A stretch of DNA of 64,000 nucleotides. Origin: Potentilla sterilis. Taxonomy: Eukaryota > Streptophyta > Magnoliopsida > Rosales > Rosaceae. The DNA lies in the NCBI GenBank assembly GCA_963682095.1, contig OY821755.1, forward strand, positions 26,156,010-26,220,009. Direction: 5' to 3'. Both the position numbers and the translations under genes were made by a program. Shown here in pieces: positions 43,842 to 57,709 of the stretch. The first letter of the stretch is position 1. Every line of letters starts with the position of its first letter. The notes under the pieces were generated by a model. That model saw nothing but the letters and a program-made list of their open reading frames with translations, ran no database searches and was not told the DNA's origin.

Positions 43842-46828
43842 CAACTAGCTATTGAGCAAGGGGCCGGAATTGACACAAATGGGGAGAGATTGACTAAGGA
43901 GGAACGGCTCAAACTTGAGCCGAGCCTAATGCATATTGTTGCCGAGCTAGAGGCAACATCCCATGTGAAAAAGCAATGTAAGTATATGTCAATTCCCATT
44001 TCCACTAATAAAATTTTACCATCTGTGGAACAGGCTCCTATTTTAGAACTCAAGGTGCTTCCGGATCATTTGAAGTATGTATACTTGGGAGACGATGACA
44101 CATTACCAGTTATTGTGTCATCACAGCTGAGTGAGCAGCAGGAAGCACGTTTGACTAGCATGTTGAAGAGGAACAAAACCGCCATTGGATGGACGTTGGC
44201 GGATATCAAGGGAATCAGCCCTACAACTTGTGTCCATAGGATCTTGCTTGAAGAAGGAGCCAAGCCTACTAGGGAGGGTCAGAGACGTTTACACCCCCCT
44301 ATGATGAAGATTGTGAAGGACGAGGTGATCAAATTGCTGGATTGTGGAGTCATTTATCCCATCTCAGATAGCCAGTGGATTGCACCTGTCCAAGTTGTAC
44401 CTAAGAAGAGTGGAGTCACAGTTGTGAAGAATGATAAGGATGAACTCGTGCCCCAACGATTGGTGACAGGTCATAGGATGTGTATCGACTACAGAAAGTT
44501 GAATGCTACTACACGCAAGGATCACATGCCATTGCCTTTCATGGACCAGATGTTGGAGAGATTAGCTGGGCACGAATTCTATTGCTTCTTGGATGGGTAC
44601 AGCGGTTACAATCAGATATGCATTCACCCAGATGATCAGGAAAAGACAACGTTCACATGTCCCTTTGGTACGTTTGCCTATCGACGCATGCCATTTGGTT
44701 TATGCAACGCACCAGGTACATTTCAACGTTGTATGTATTCCATTTTTAGTGATTACATTGAAAATATCATTGAAGTCTTTATGGATGATTTTAGCGTTTA
44801 TGGAAAAGACTTTGATGTATGCTTAGAGAATTTGGAATTAATCCTGAAAAGATGTGTAGAAACTAACCTTGTACTTAATTGGGAAAAGTGTCATTTTATG
44901 GTAACACAAGGGATAGTTCTAGGACACATTATATCTGCAAAGGGTATTGAGGTAGATAGGGCCAAGATTGATATTATGCTTCACTTACCCTCCCCTACAA
45001 CTGTAAGGGAGGTACGTTCGTTTCTTGGCCATGCAGGTTTTTACAGGAGGTTCATCAAGGATTTTTCGTTGGTGGCCAAGCCTATTTGTGCCCTTTTGCA
45101 GAAGGAGGTTCCATTCATATGGGACAAAGGGTGTGAAGATGCATTTGTCAAGTTGAAGGAATTGTTGACATCAGCACCAATAATGGCGCCACCTGACTGG
45201 AGCCTACCATTTGAGATCATGTGTGATGCTTCAGACTATGCAGTTGGAGCAGTACTTGGACAGAGAAAAGAGAAGAGGCCGATTGCTATATATTATGCCT
45301 CTAGAACTTTGAATGATGCTCAATTAAATTACTCTACAACTGAAAAAGAACTGTTGGCTGTCATATTTGCTTTAGAAAAATTTCGTTCATATCTATTGAA
45401 TTCTAAAGTGATTGTGTATTCTGATCATGCAGCCTTAAGATATTTGATGAAGAAGAAGGACGCCAAGCCACGTTTGATTCGATGGATTCTCTTACTCCAA
45501 GAGTTTGACATCGAGATCAAAGAAGGGGAGCGAAAATGTTGTGGCGGATCACTTGAGCAGAATTGTGAGAGAAGAGGAAACGTTACCACTTCAGGAAACT
45601 TTCCCAGATGAGCAGCTTTTTCGAGTGGACACAAAAGAACCTTGGTATGCAGACATTGTCAATTATTTAGTTACTAAAACTTTTCCAAGTACATGTTTAC
45701 AGGCAGCCAAGACAAGGATTAAAAAGAATGCAAGACACTATATATGGGACGACCCATATTTGTGGAGGACTTGTAATGATCAAGTGATTAGACGTTGTGT
45801 GCCACAAGAGGAGCATAGGCCGATCCTTGCATTTTGCCACAATGAGGCATGTGGAGGACACTTTGGAGCTAAGAGGACAGCGCTCAAGGTATTAGAAAGC
45901 GGGTTTTATTGGCCAACAATTTTCAAGGATGCATACATATTTTGTATGACATGTGATAGGTGCCAAAGGACAGGTAACATTGGTAAGAAAGACCAAATGC
46001 CCCTAAATCCTATACTATTTGTTGAAATTTTTGATGTATGGGGTATAGATTTTATGGGACCTTTTCCTTCATCTAAGGGCTTTCTTTATATCTTGTTGGC
46101 TGTTGATTATGTGTCTAAATGGGTGGAGGCGAAAGCCACAAGGACTAATGATTCTAAAGTTGTTGCAGGTTTCTTGAGAACTAACATATTTTCCAGGTTT
46201 GGAGTACCTCGTGTGCTTATAAGCGATGGAGGTTCTCATTTCTGCAACAGAACAATAGAGGCTTTGCTCAGACGATATGGAGTTACCCATAAGGTATCCA
46301 CACCTTATCATCCTCAGACTAGCGGAATGGCGGAAGTGTCCAACAGAGAGATCAAGAGCATATTGGAGAAAACTGTGGGCCCATCAAGGAAAGATTGGAG
46401 TGACAGACTTGATGATGCACTTTGGGCCTACAGAACGGCATACAAGACACCCATTGGGATGTCTCCATTTCGGCTTACATATGGCAAGGCGTGCCATCTT
46501 CCAGTAGAGTTGGAGCATAGAGCATGGTGGGCGGTCAAGCAATTCAACATGGAACTTGAAAAGGCTGGACTTCACAGGAAATTGCAGCTGAGTGAACTTG
46601 AGGAAATCAGAAATGAAGCATATGATGCTGCATGGATTTACAAAGAGAAGACGAAATTGTATCATGACAAGATGATAAGAGGCAAAACGTTTCATATTGG
46701 CCAAAATTCAAAGTACGGAATCAGGAAAAGCGTTCAAGGTGAATGGTCATCGACTTAAGCCTTACTACGAACCTTTTGAGGAGCACACCGTTGAGGAGAC
46801 ACAATTCAGAGACGCACCAAGATCCTGA
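43842..46828 (+). pseudogene. pol: Pol (RT, RNase H, integrase), copy 2, two frame-breaking deletions
   Basis: Appears base-for-base the same as the copy at 31983-34969, displaced by 11,859. Every ORF in it has the same length and translation. The five-base deletion lies near 45520 (frames 43890-45611 and 45505-46758 overlap) and the 107-base integrase deletion near 46704. RT FMDD, RNase H and the integrase DDE core remain readable, but the integrase C-terminal domain is lost. Two copies sharing two independent deletions must descend from one already damaged pol, through duplication or conversion, or represent an assembly duplicate. Confidence 0.92.
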
Positions 46829-48689
46829 TGATATGGAGAAGAGTCTAGGCTGAGTAGACTATAAACATTAAGCGCTGCATGGGAGGCAACCCATTTCAAC
46901 CAAAAGTGTGACGGAGCCGTCTACGAGAGTTTGAATTTTCTAAATCCCTAAACTCTTTTTGGTTGAATTGTATGAATGTGGAACTTGTGAATTATCAAAT
47001 GCTTGGAAATTACTACATAATTTTTGTGTACATTGAGGACAATGTAATTTTCTAAGTGTGGGGTAGGGATACATGTTTCACATGTTTGTATTTGTTTTGA
47101 GTTTTTGTTTTGAGTCATAAAAAGAAAAGAAAATAAAAAATCAGAAAATCAGAAAAATTAAAAAAAATTTCGTCTTTATTTTCGTTGGCTTTTATTTTGT
47201 TTTTAATTATTGAGTCTTAGGTGCCCCTAAATAGTCTATGATGATTATATCTTTAATACATAGATGATGGTTTTGCATAATCATAAGAATTAATTGTGAG
47301 TTTCATGGACTTTGTGATTGGTATGAACATTTGAGACTTGAACTTAATTGTGTAAAAAGCATGTATGTTGTGTTGATTTTGTTCCATAATAACCTTTGAG
47401 AGCTTTGAATGCCATATACTTTCTTCTTGAGTGATAAAAATGGGCAGAATTTTTCTAAACTTCATCATTCTTTGAACATTCAATGACTATGTGCCATAGA
47501 TTTTAATGAACTCTAGAATGCTAGAACTTGCTCTTGACAATTTTTGAGACTATTATTCATGAAATGCCTTGATTTTGAAAAGGATTGAAAAGATCATGTT
47601 AGGATTACCACCAATGCGAAACAAAGCTTATGCCTAATTTGTGCCCGTCGTGGGACTCCTTAGTTTTAACCCCCTTGAGCCAACATTGAGCCATTTATTT
47701 CATCACCTTGATACACTTTCCTTGAGATTAGAATAGTTTAACCTTACCATTGTTGTCAAGACTTGGTAAAATTTAATGGAATTTGTTAATTGATGTGATG
47801 ATGATAAGTGAGTGTGGGGTGATCTTGTCCAATTGTTGAGAAAAGAAAAGGTGTTGCCGAATAAAAGAAGAAAGAAAAGAAAAATCGGATAGAAAAAAGA
47901 AAGAAAAAAATAAGAGATCCGAAATAAAAAAGAAAAAAGATTCGGCAAAAATAAAAATATTTGGACAAAGTTGTGATTGTGAAATTGGAGTTTGTGTGAT
48001 AATTAAAGGTCTATTGTTGTTATATTTGACCTTTGTCCTTGATCACTATTTTATGGGGAAGAAAAGAATGAAGTTTGGGTCCAACAAGTTGAAACTTGGC
48101 CCTTTTGAAGAGAAGTCATAAGGAGGATTGAATTTTGCTAAGTCTTGGTGACATTCTATCACCACTTCCTAAATACGAATTCCTTATGCCCAATCCCCAT
48201 TATCACCATTATGTTGATCTTTTCATGATTCTTAAAATAGGTAAACTTTGATTAAGTGGAGATTTTTGTCAAGAATGAGCATATGGCTTTGGTTCATTTG
48301 TGCACATAGTTGTTATATGAAGTTTTTCCTGAAATATTAATTCACAAAGTGCTTTTAATTGATGAAATATGCAAGTTACTCTTTGTAACTCTTAATCTAT
48401 TCGCTTGCATATACTATGAGTGAATTGCCATATCATGAGTGAAAAGAAGAGAGTATGCCTAGTGAGGAGGATGAAATCAACATAACATGTCAGTGCTTGT
48501 GATTTTCGCTTCTTACTTATTCATGCTATGATACATGTCTATGACGCTTGGGATTATTGTGCTTACATTGAATGCTTAACTTGAAAGCTATGTATTTAAA
48601 GATCCTGAGACAATCATTTTAGGGGCTGTAGTGTTGAGTCTTTTTGTTTGTTTTGCTAAGGGACTAGCAAAGGCTAAGTGTGGGGTAGT
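46829..48689 (+). other. Non-coding 3' region and polypurine tract, copy 2
   Basis: Copy of 34970-36830 at +11,859 with no difference noticed. Internal CTAAGTGTGGGGTAG is at 47052-47066 and the terminal one at 48674-48688. Confidence 0.85.
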
Positions 48690-51031
48690 TGATAGGAGCA
48701 TAAAATGCGACGTTCTTAATATGTTTTTACCCCCATTTATGCATTTCTTATCCCTTATTGTTGTAATATAGAGTCATTGAGTCGTGTTAGAGTCGTTGGC
48801 AAGTGTTGGTGAATAAACTGAGCTAAAAATGCAGAAATGTCGATTTTTGAAGAGTTTTAGTTTAAGTAGGACTCCTTGTTGTACTAGGAAACCTGTTTGG
48901 ACTAGGAAACCTGTTTTGACTAGGAAACTTGTCGGAATTGATTTCTTTATCTTTCGTCGTTTCTAATATTTGTGTGGATCGGTTTTGTGCCATAAATGTT
49001 AAAAATGCATAATTATGGTGGAGTCCTTATTGAACTAGGATTCCTAATAAGAGTTTGATTTGACTAGGACTCCTTTTTCAAGTAGAACTCTATTTGGAAA
49101 AGAAATCCTTACTAAAGTAGGAATCCCAGTTGGATAAGGATTCTACGAGTTTGAGTCCTAATTAAAGTCCACGAGTGAAGAGTTTTAGTCGAACAAGGAA
49201 TCTACAAACGCTCGACGTTTTTGAATCGTCGAAAGAATTTCATTGAAAATACAACTCCTTGTTGGACTAGGATTCCTTATTTATCTAGGACTCTTACTCA
49301 TGATAATTGTGCTACATCTTTTTATCTTCTTTTTAATTTAATTCTTATTCTTATTTTTCAGGAATTAAAGAGAAGATATTTGGAAGATTAATGGAAGAAA
49401 TCAAGAGAATTTTCGGCAAGAAGATGTTCCTTGCCGTGGAAGAGAAAGAAGAGGAATCCAAATTGGTTTTGGTTTCTTTGTGCCATACAAATACCTAGCA
49501 ATTAATTTCCGATTTTTGCCTAGAGTTTTTCTTGGATAATACACGGCTAAAGAAAAGAGAAATGAGATGGATTTGGACTCTTGAAGGCCGGCCAAGATAA
49601 GAGATGGAGGAAGAATTAATTCTATTTTACATAGAATTTTCGGAAAAGAAAAGAAAAGAGAAAAGAGGGGAATGCATGTGGACTGAATTATGGCTTTGTG
49701 CAATAACTTGGTGCCGAATTAAAGAAGTTTTACTTGAAGAAAATTGAAGATTTAATTCGGCAATTGCATGGAAAAGAAGACCTAGCCGAATTAAAAGAAG
49801 ACATGATATTTCGGATTGCTAAAAGATTAACCCTTGCCGAAACCATATCCAACTTGGTTTCGGTTTGCTTGTGCTCTACTCTTGCCGAACCCTAGCATTG
49901 CCTCTCCCCTATAAATACAACACTTTGTATTCATAAAAAGGATCTCCCTTTCCTCACTTTTACCTTGCCGAATCCCTGCCAAATTATTTCCACAAATTAT
50001 ATACCAAGGAGCAAAGCCGAATCCACCATCCATCTCTCACAAAAATCCACCATCACCAATCCTTGCCGAAATCTTCATAAGGTTGTAATCATGGATTGTA
50101 TTATTTTGGTTTTTATTACTTTGTATTTAAACATAACTTTGTCTATGAAGTATGTTTTGGTTTATGGATTTAATTTCGGTATTGATAATCATATATGGGA
50201 TCTTTGGATCTTTGTTATAAATGTTTGGGATTTTTATATATGATTGCCGATTTATGCATGTGATATGATTAAATATGTTATTTGGGCAGTAGTTTTTAGC
50301 ATGTTTTCTTGATTTTAATTAGGTTTATTTCCTTAATTCGTGTGGAACCGAAGGAGATGTCTAGATGCATTCGATGGCCATGAGTGTTATCTAGGTATTA
50401 AATTCATATTCCGATTTAATACATGTTGAATTACACGCATGTTGGATTTGACATGTATTAATCTAAGGGTAAGAGTAATTATGGAAATTTACATGTCGAT
50501 GTGAGATGGGTGACGCCATACTTGCTAACATGTTCCAATTCGACATATTGTGCTTATGTGCTAATTGTGTTTAATTTCTACGCATTGTGTTATTAAACTG
50601 ATTAGTACCATGTTTAGGATTACACGCATGTTGGATTCTAAATACTTGTGATGTTTTGAATAATTAGAATAACCGCATTGGCTCTAATTAAATTGGAACT
50701 TAATTGATCTTGAATTTGATATTTGCTGCTGCCCTATTACTTGTTTTAATTATATTGCATGTGTAAGGTGATTTGTGTTTGATGATTGTGTGAAAGGTGA
50801 TGATCAATTGTATATAATAATTTAGGTTTTAGAATTTGTAAAAATTCAGTAGGTAATTAGCTATAAAAATCGATACCCCCTTTAATTGCAATACTTTATG
50901 TGATTAAAAGCCCTTGATTTCCCCGGATAGAACGATCCCTACTTGTCAATACTACACTCGACAAAAGAAGGGTATTATTTGTATGAGATTGTTTTGCAGG
51001 TACAAATTGTGCACGCATTGTGATCCCATCA
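48690..51031 (+). repeat. LTRc (type 2)
   Basis: Same as LTRb at +11,859. It ends ...GATCCCATCA at 51031 and is followed not by a PBS but by pol sequence (TGGAGTCACAG), so it is the 3' LTR of a type 2 element inserted in a type 1 pol. TATAAATA is at 49910-49917. Confidence 0.93.
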
Positions 51032-53561
51032 TGGAGTCACAGTTGTGAAGAATGACAAGGATGAACTCGTGCCCCAACGATTGGTGACAGGTCATAGGAT
51101 GTGTATCGACTACAGAAAGTTGAATGCTACTACACGCAAGGATCACATGCCTTTGCCTTTCATGGACCAGATGTTGGAGAGATTAGCTGGGCACGAATTC
51201 TATTGCTTCTTGGATGGGTACAGCGGTTACAATCAGATATGCATTCACCCAGATGATCAGGAAAAGACGACGTTCACATGTCCCTTTGGTACGTTTGCCT
51301 ATCGACGCATGCCTTTTGGTTTATGCAACGCACCAGGTACATTCCAACGTTGTATGTATTCCATTTTTAGTGATTATATTGAAAATATCATTGAAGTCTT
51401 TATGGATGATTTTAGTGTTTATGGAAAAGACTTTGATGCATGCTTAGAGAATTTGGAATTAATCCTGAAAAGATGTGTAGAAACTAACCTTGTACTTAAT
51501 TGGGAAAAGTGTCATTTTATGGTAACACAAGGGATAGTTCTAGGACACATTATTTCTGCAAAGGGTATTGAGGTAGATAGGGCCAAGATTGATATTATGC
51601 TTCACTTACCCTCCCCTACAACTGTAAGGGAGGTACGTTCGTTTCTTGGCCATGCAGGTTTTTATAGGAGGTTCATCAAGGATTTTTCGTTGGTGGCCAA
51701 GCCTATTTGTGCCCTTTTGCAGAAGGAGGTTCCATTCATATGGGACAAAGGGTGTGAAGATGCATTTGTCAAGTTGAAGCAATTGTTGACATCAGCACCA
51801 ATTATGGCGCCACCTGACTGGAGCCTACCATTTGAGATCATGTGTGATGCTTCAGACTATGCAGTTGGAGCAGTGCTTGGACAGAGAAAAGAGAAGAGGC
51901 CGATTGCTATATATTATGCCTCTAGAACTTTGAATGATGCTCAATTAAATTACTCTACAACTGAGAAAGAACTGTTGGCTGTTATATTTGCTTTAGAAAA
52001 GTTTCGTTCATATCTATTGAATTCTAAAGTGATTGTGTATTCTGATCATGCAGCCTTAAGATATTTGATGAAGAAGAAGGATGCTAAGCCACGCTTGATT
52101 CGATGGATTCTCTTACTCCAAGAGTTTGACATCGAAATCAAGGACAAGAAGGGGAGCGAAAATGTTGTGGCGGATCACTTGAGCAGAATTGTGAGAGAAG
52201 AGGAAACGTTACCACTTCAGGAAACTTTCCCAGATGAGCAGCTTTTTCGAGTGGACACAAAAGAACCTTGGTATGCAGATATTGTCAATTATTTAGTTAC
52301 TAAAACTTTTCCAAGTACATGTTTGCAGGCAGCCAAGACAAGGATTAAAAAGAATGCAAGACACTATATATGGGACGACCCATATTTGTGGAGGACTTGT
52401 AATGATCAAGTGATTAGACGTTGTGTGCCACAAGAGGAGCATAGGCCGATCCTTGCATTTTGCCACAATGAGGCATGTGGAGGACACTTTGGAGCTAAGA
52501 GGACAGCCCTCAAGGTATTAGAAAGCGGGTTTTATTGGCCAACAATTTTCAAAGATGCATACATATTTTGTATGACATGTGATAGGTGCCAAAGGACAGG
52601 TAACATTGGTAAGAGAGACCAAATGCCCCTAAATCCTATAATATTTGTTGAAATTTTTGATGTTTGGGGTATAGATTTTATGGGACCTTTTCCTTCATCT
52701 AAGGGCTTTCTTTATATCTTGTTGGCTGTTGATTATGTGTCAAAATGGGTGGAGGCGAAAGCCACAAGGACTAATGATTCTAAAGTTGTTGCAGGTTTCT
52801 TGAGAACTAACATATTTTCCAGGTTTGGAGTACCTCGTGTGCTTATAAGCGATGGAGGTTCTCATTTCTGCAACAGAACAATAGAGGCTTTACTCAGACG
52901 ATATGGAGTCACCCATAAGGTATCCACACCTTATCATCCTCAGACTAGCGGAATGGCGGAAGTGTCCAACAGAGAGATCAAGAGCATATTGGAGAAAACT
53001 GTGGGCCCATCAAGGAAAGATTGGAGTGACAGACTTGATGATGCACTTTGGGCTTACAGAACGGCATACAAGACACCCATTGGGATGTCTCCATTTCGGC
53101 TTACATATGGCAAGGCGTGCCATCTTCCAGTAGAGTTGGAGCATAGAGCATGGTGGGCGGTCAAGCAATTCAACATGGAACTTGACAAGGCTGGACTTCA
53201 CAGGAAATTGCAGCTGAGTGAACTTGAGGAAATCAGAAATGAAGCATATGATGCTGCATGGATTTACAAAGAGAAGACGAAATTGTATCATGACAAGATG
53301 ATAAGAGGCAAAACGTTTCATATTGGCCAGAAAGTCTTGTTATTTCATTCTCGTCTTAAATTATTTCCTGGCAAATTGCGTTCTCGTTGGGTAGGCCCAT
53401 ATATTGTTACTAATGTGTTTTCTCATGGTGCTATAGAAATTCAAAGTACGGAATCAGGAAAAGCGTTCAAGGTGAATGGTCATCGACTTAAGCCTTATTA
53501 CGAACCTTTTGAGGAGCACACCGTTGAGGAGATACAATTCAGAGACGCACCAAGATCCTGA
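51032..53561 (+). CDS. pol: Pol, 3' part, undamaged (RT to integrase), type 1
   Basis: An uninterrupted frame of 838 residues from codon 51045, lacking the N-terminal ~178 residues of pol because LTRc interrupts it. It is in frame from 51033 (GVTVV). RT active site FMDD at 119-122; RNase H Asp in CDAS (268), Glu in TEKE (about 307-309) and Asp in SDHAALRY (333). Integrase has a zinc finger with His 474 and 481 and Cys 512 and 515, then the catalytic triad D544, D603 and E639 with 35 residues between the last two. The C-terminal domain (about 760-825) includes the stretch deleted in copies 1 and 2. It ends at TGA (53559-53561). It has no ATG of its own near the start and no adjacent promoter except LTRc, so it is probably not expressed as an enzyme. 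It gives the best view of the intact sequence. Confidence 0.93.
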
Positions 53562-55414
53562 TGATATGAAGAAGAGTCTAGGCTGAGTAGACTATAAACA
53601 TTAAGCGCTGCATGGGAGGCAACCCATTTCAACCAAAAGTGTGAAGGAGCCGTCTACGAGAGTTTGAATTTCTAAACCCTAAACTCTTTTTGGTTGAATT
53701 GTATAAATGTGGGACTTGTGATTTATCATATGCTTAGAAATTACTACATGATATGTGTACATTGAGGACAATGTAATTTTCTAAGTGTGGGGTAGGGATA
53801 CATGTTTCACATGTTTGTATTTGTTTTGAGTTTTTGTTTTGAGTCATAAAAAGAAAAGAAAATAAAAAATCAGAAAATCAGAAAAATTTAAAAAATTTCG
53901 GTGCTTTTTGTCTTTATTTTCGTTGCTTTTTAATTTTGTTTTTAATTATTGAGTCTTAGGTGCCCCTAAATAGTCTATGATGATTATATCTTTAATACAT
54001 AGATGATGGTTTTGCATAATCATAAGAATTAATTGTGAGTTTCATGGACTTTGTGATTGGTATGAACATTTGAGACTTGAACTTAATTGTGTAAAAAGCA
54101 TGTTTGTTGTGTTGATTTTGTTCCATAATAACCTTTGTGAGCTTTGATTGCCATATACTTTCCTTCTTGAGTGATAAAAATGGGCAGAATTTTTCAAAAC
54201 TTCATCATTCTTTGAACATTCAATGACTATGTGCCATAGATTTAATGAACTCTAGAATGCTAGAACTTGTTCTTGACAATTTTTGAAACTTTTATTCATA
54301 AAATACCTTGATTTTGAAAAGGATTGAAAAGATCATAATAGGATTACCACCAATGCCAAACAAAGCTTATGCCTAATTTGTGCCCGTCGTGGGACTCCTT
54401 AGTTTTAACCCCCTTGAGCCGACATTGAGCTATTTCTTTCATCACCATGATACACTTTCCTTGAGCTTAGAATAGTTTAACCTTACCATTGTTGTCAAGA
54501 CTTGGTAAAATTTAATGGAATTTGTGAATTGAAGTGATGTTGTAAAGTAAGTGTGGGGTGAACTTGTCCAAATGCATGAAATTTATGTGTGCCGAACAAA
54601 AGAAAAAAGAAAAATCGGATAGAAAAAGAAGAAAAATAATTGATCCGAGAAAAAAAAAAAAAAAATTAATTCGGCAATAAAAAATATTTGGACGAAATTT
54701 ATGGTGAATTTAGGAGTTTGTATGATAATTGAAGGTCTATTGTTGTTATACTTGACCTTTGTTCATTTTCACTTTATTATGGGGAAGAAAAGAATGAATT
54801 TTGGGCCCAACATGATAAAATTTGGCCCTTTTGAAGAGAAGTCATAAGGAGGATTGAATTTTGCCAAGTCTTGGTGACATTCTATCACCACTTCCTAAAT
54901 GAGAATGCCTTATGCCAATCCCCATTATCACCATTATGTTGATCTTTTCATGATTCTTAAAATAGGTAAACTTTGATTAAGTGGAGATTTTTGTCAAGAA
55001 TGAGCATATGGCTTTGGTTCATTTGTGCACATAGTTGTTATATGAAGTTTTTCCTGAAATATTAATTCACAAAGTGCTTTTAATTGATGAAATATGCAAG
55101 TTACTCTTTGTAACTCTTAATCTATTCGCTTGCATATACTATGAGTGAATTGCCATATCATGAGTGAAAAGAAGAGAGTATGCCTAGTGAGGAGGATGAA
55201 ATCAACATAACATGTCAGTGCTTGTGATTTTCGCTTCTTACTTGTTCATGCTATGATACATGTCTATGACGCTTGGGATTATTGTGCTTACATTGAATGC
55301 TTAACTTGAAAGCTATGTGTTTAAAGATCCTGAGACAATCATTTTAGGGGCTGTAGTGTTGAGTCTTTTTATTTGTTTTGCTAAGGGACTAGCAAAGGCT
55401 AAGTGTGGGGTAGT
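53562..55414 (+). other. Non-coding 3' region and polypurine tract, type 1
   Basis: Homologous to 34970-36830 but with its own substitutions and indels. Polypurine-like sites are at 53781-53795 (CTAAGTGTGGGGTAG), about 54547-54559 (TAAGTGTGGGGTGA) and 55399-55413 (terminal). A run of about 15 A lies near 54650. No ORF of note. Confidence 0.85.
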
Positions 55415-57704
55415 TGATAGGAGCATAAAATGCGACGTTCTTAATATGTTTTTATCCCCATTTATGCATTTATTATCCCTTATTGTTGTAATATAGAGTC
55501 ATTGAGTCGTGTTAGAGTCGTTGGCAAGTGTTGGTGAATAAACTGAGCTAAAAATGCAGAAATGTCGATTTTTGAAGAGTTTTAGTTTAAGTAGGATTCC
55601 TTGTGGTACTAGGAATCCTGTTTGGACTAGGAAACCTGTTTTGACTAGGAAACTTGTCGGAATTGATTTCTTTATCTTTCGTCGTTTCTAATATTTGTGT
55701 GGATGTGGTTTGTGCTATAAAATGATAAAATGCATAATTATGGTGGAGTCCTCATTGAACTAGGATTCCTAATAAGAGTTTGATTTAACTAGGACTCCTT
55801 TTTCAAGTAGAAATCTATTTGGAAAAGGAATCCTTACTAAAGTAGGAATCCCAGTTGGATAAGGATTCTACGAGTTTGAGTCCTAATTGAAGTCTACGAG
55901 TGAAGAGTTTTAGTCGAACAAGGAGTCTACAAACGCTCGACGTTTTTGAATCGTCGAAAGAATTTCATTGAAAATACAACTCCTTGTTGGACTAGGATTC
56001 CTTATCTATCTAGGACTCTTACTCATGATAATTGTGCTACATCTTTTTATCTTCTTTTTAATTTAATTCTTATTCTTATTTTCAGGAATTAAAGAGAAGA
56101 TTAATGGAGGATTTTTGAGAGAATTTTCGGTGGAAAAGAAATGATGCTTGCCGGCCAAGATAAGAGAAGGAGGAAACCAAATTGGATTTGGTTTCCTTGT
56201 AACATTTTGCAAGGGACTCTTTGCCGAATTAAAGGAGAACTTATTGAAGATAAATCAAGGAGGCCGGCCAAGATAAGAGAAGGAGGAAGAATTAATTCTA
56301 TTTTACATAGAATTTTCGGAAAAGAAAAGAAAAGAGAAAAGAGGGGAATGCATGTGGACTGAATTATGGCTTTGTGCAATAACTTGGTGCCGAATTAAAG
56401 AAGTTTTACTTGAAGAAAATTGAAGATTTAATTCGGCAATTGCATGGAAAAGAAGACCTAGCCGAATTAAAAGAAGACATGATATTTCGGATTGCTTGAA
56501 GATTAAGTTTTGCCGAAACCAAAACCTAATTGGTTTCGGTTTCTTGTGCACTACTCATTGCCGAACCCTAGCCCTTTCTCTCCTCTATATATACACACTT
56601 TGTATTCATAAAAAGGATCTCCCTTTCCTCACTTTTACCTTACCGAATCCCTGCCAAATTATTTCCACAAATTATATACCAAGGAGCAAAGCCGAATCCA
56701 CCTTCCATCTCTCACAAAAATCCACCATCACCAATCCTTGCCGAAATCTTCATAAGGTTGTAATCATGGATTGTATTATTTTGGTTTTTATTACTTTGTA
56801 TTTAAACATAACTTTGTCTATGAAGTATGTTTTGGTTTATGGATTTAATTTCGGTATTGATAATCATATATGGGATCTTTGGATCTTTGTTATAAATGTT
56901 TGGGATTTTTATATATGATTGCCGATTTATGCATGTGATATGATTAAATATGTTGTATGGGCAGTAGTTTTTAGCATGTTTTCTTGATTTTAATTAGGTT
57001 TATTTCCTTAATTCGTGTGGAACCGAAGGAGATATCTAGATGCATTCGATGGCCATGAGTGTTATCTAGGTATTAAATTCATATTCCGATTTAATACATG
57101 TTGAATTACACGCATGTTGGATTTGACATGTATTAATCTAAGGGTAAGAGTAATTATGGAAATTTACATGTCGATGTGAGATGGGTGACGCCATACTTGC
57201 TAACATGTTCCAATTCGACATATTGTGCTTATGTGCTAATTGTGTTTAATTTCTACGCATTGTGTTATTAAACTGATTAGTACCATGTTTAGGATTACAC
57301 GCATGTTGGATTCTAAATACTTGTGATGTTTTGAATAATTAGAATAACCGCATTGGCTCTAATTAAATTGGAACTTAATTGATCTTGAATTTGATATTTG
57401 CTGCTGCCCTATTACTTGTTTTAATTTTATTGCATGTATAATGTGATTTGTGTTTGGTGATTGTGTGAAAGGTGATGATCAATTGTATATAATAATCTAG
57501 GAATTAATTTTCGTAAATTAGCAGGTAAATAAATTAAAGAAATCGTAAACCCCCTTTAAATACAATACTTTGTGTGATTGAAAGCCCTTGATTTCCCCGG
57601 ATAGAACGATCCCTACTTGGCCTAACTACAATTGACAAAAGAAGGGTATTATTTGTATGAGATTGTTTTGCAGGTACAAATTGTGCACGCATGTGATCCC
57701 ATCA
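55415..57704 (+). repeat. LTRd, outer 3' LTR (type 1, 2290 bp)
   Basis: Partner of LTRa: same type-specific sequence throughout, TATATATA at 56586-56593, ending ...GATCCCATCA at 57704. CATAC follows. Confidence 0.93.
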
Positions 57705-57709
57705 CATAC
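57705..57709 (+). other. Target-site duplication, right copy (CATAC)
   Basis: Repeats 24975-24979. The gag of C continues directly (CATACAAGGGAGGAA). Confidence 0.92.

Larger units (their letters stand above)
24980..57704 (+). mobile_element. 32.7-kb composite Athila-type insertion with four LTRs
   Basis: Four LTRs at 24980, 36831, 48690 and 55415 delimit three internal regions: two long ones (each with gag and pol) and one partial (3' pol). LTRa and LTRd share type-specific sequence and are flanked by CATAC, so they are the ends of one insertion. LTRb and LTRc share a different version. From about 31790 to 39172 the sequence recurs at +11,859 with no difference seen in the stretches compared. 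The simplest reading is a type 2 element nested in the pol of a type 1 element, followed by unequal recombination or gene conversion. Confidence 0.85.
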
